Origin: Candidatus Mediterraneibacter stercoripullorum
Lineage (GTDB): Bacteria; Bacillota; Clostridia; Lachnospirales; Lachnospiraceae
NCBI GenBank assembly: GCA_019115765.1
Contig: DXCZ01000088.1
Location: 1-50,633 of the forward strand
Direction: 5' to 3'
DNA length: 50,633 nt
This document shows positions 50,375 to 50,633 of the stretch, one piece after another; the stretch's first letter is position 1; each line of letters starts with the position of its first letter. The notes under the pieces were generated by a model. It saw only the letters and a program-made list of their open reading frames with translations. It did no database searches and was not told the origin of the DNA. Both the position numbers and the translations under genes were made by a program.

Positions 50375-50604
50375 ATAATCACCGCCTTTCAAATATATTT
50401 TATCCATTATGATTTACAATGTCAATCAAAATAGCAATTATATGAAAAATGGCAGATGCCAGAGAAGTTTTGCAGGATGACAGAAAGATTGCAGTACAGA
50501 AGAACTTTAAAATAGTAATACTAAGTGCGTTGTGCAGGCGACAACAAAATGCAAATATGATAGAATAGAACATATATTAAACAATCTACGGCAGGGGTGA
50601 CCAT

Positions 50605-50633
50605 ATGCTGATTTATGAAGGAACAAAAGACAA
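50605..50633 (+). CDS. start of a gene cut by the window edge
   Basis: GGGGTGA at 50594-50600 precedes ATG 50605 and the first residues MLIYEGTKD. This opening recalls DUF2075-type helicase-like proteins (MIIYEGTK...), but nine residues are too few to be sure. A TAGAAT-like box lies near 50562. Confidence 0.35.

Overview
The window looks like a chromosome segment of a gut-type Lachnospiraceae or related Clostridia (low to moderate GC Firmicutes). The signs are strong AGGAGG-type ribosome sites, LL-diaminopimelate aminotransferase (dapL), an HrcA/CIRCE-controlled Hsp20, YczE-type membrane proteins, clostridial PD-(D/E)XK ATPase genes, and several glycan-uptake loci with LacI or AraC regulators. 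This assignment comes from reading protein features only; no search was run.

Layout. 0-2.6 kb: HAD phosphatase, a tiny overlapping ORF, a YcxB-like membrane protein, a possible small RNA, and a YczE-type membrane protein. 2.6-15 kb is a patchwork: a 170-bp multi-hairpin repeat, an AAA-like ATPase/nuclease gene, mazG, glgB with a divergent TetR gene, an AlkZ-related gene, a 4 x 16-bp tandem repeat, a Cys-cluster protein, an alpha/beta hydrolase, CIRCE-hsp20, a DUF1016 (YhcG-like) nuclease gene bounded by 159-bp direct repeats, a second YczE paralogue, a DUF4143-type ATPase behind three 33-bp repeats, a probable MutS-family tail remnant and dapL. 16.6-22.7 kb is a complete ugp-like operon (ATPase, two permeases, binding lipoprotein) followed by a glycerophosphodiesterase and a HAD-IIA phosphatase. 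22.8-25.5 kb: two unknown membrane proteins and a PHP histidinol-phosphatase. 25.8-29.2 kb: a decayed GH43/GPH-transporter locus with an intact AraC regulator. 29.2-33 kb: a membrane-anchored EF-Tu-domain-2-like protein, a small membrane protein, a second copy of the multi-hairpin repeat, and a two-component system. 33-45.5 kb: a beta-mannoside/oligosaccharide locus (DUF1861, sugar ABC importer without ATPase, GH130, LacI, GH13, phosphohexomutase, GH2 beta-mannosidase). 45.8-49 kb: SulP transporter plus a RelA/SpoT-type alarmone synthetase. 49.1-50.6 kb: a graveyard of toxin-antitoxin and AlbA-type gene pieces, including a YafQ toxin with a nonsense codon behind an intact DinJ antitoxin.

How the parts work together. 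The ugp block would import glycerophosphodiesters or glycerol phosphate, cleave them and perhaps dephosphorylate the product. The mannoside block would import short oligosaccharides, cleave them by GH130, GH2 and GH13 enzymes and feed hexose phosphate through the mutase; it carries no ATPase, so it probably borrows one. The most unusual observation is the pair of multi-hairpin repeats at 2.6 and 30.1 kb: their 103-bp cores are nearly identical, while their outer arms differ in sequence but remain self-complementary in each copy.
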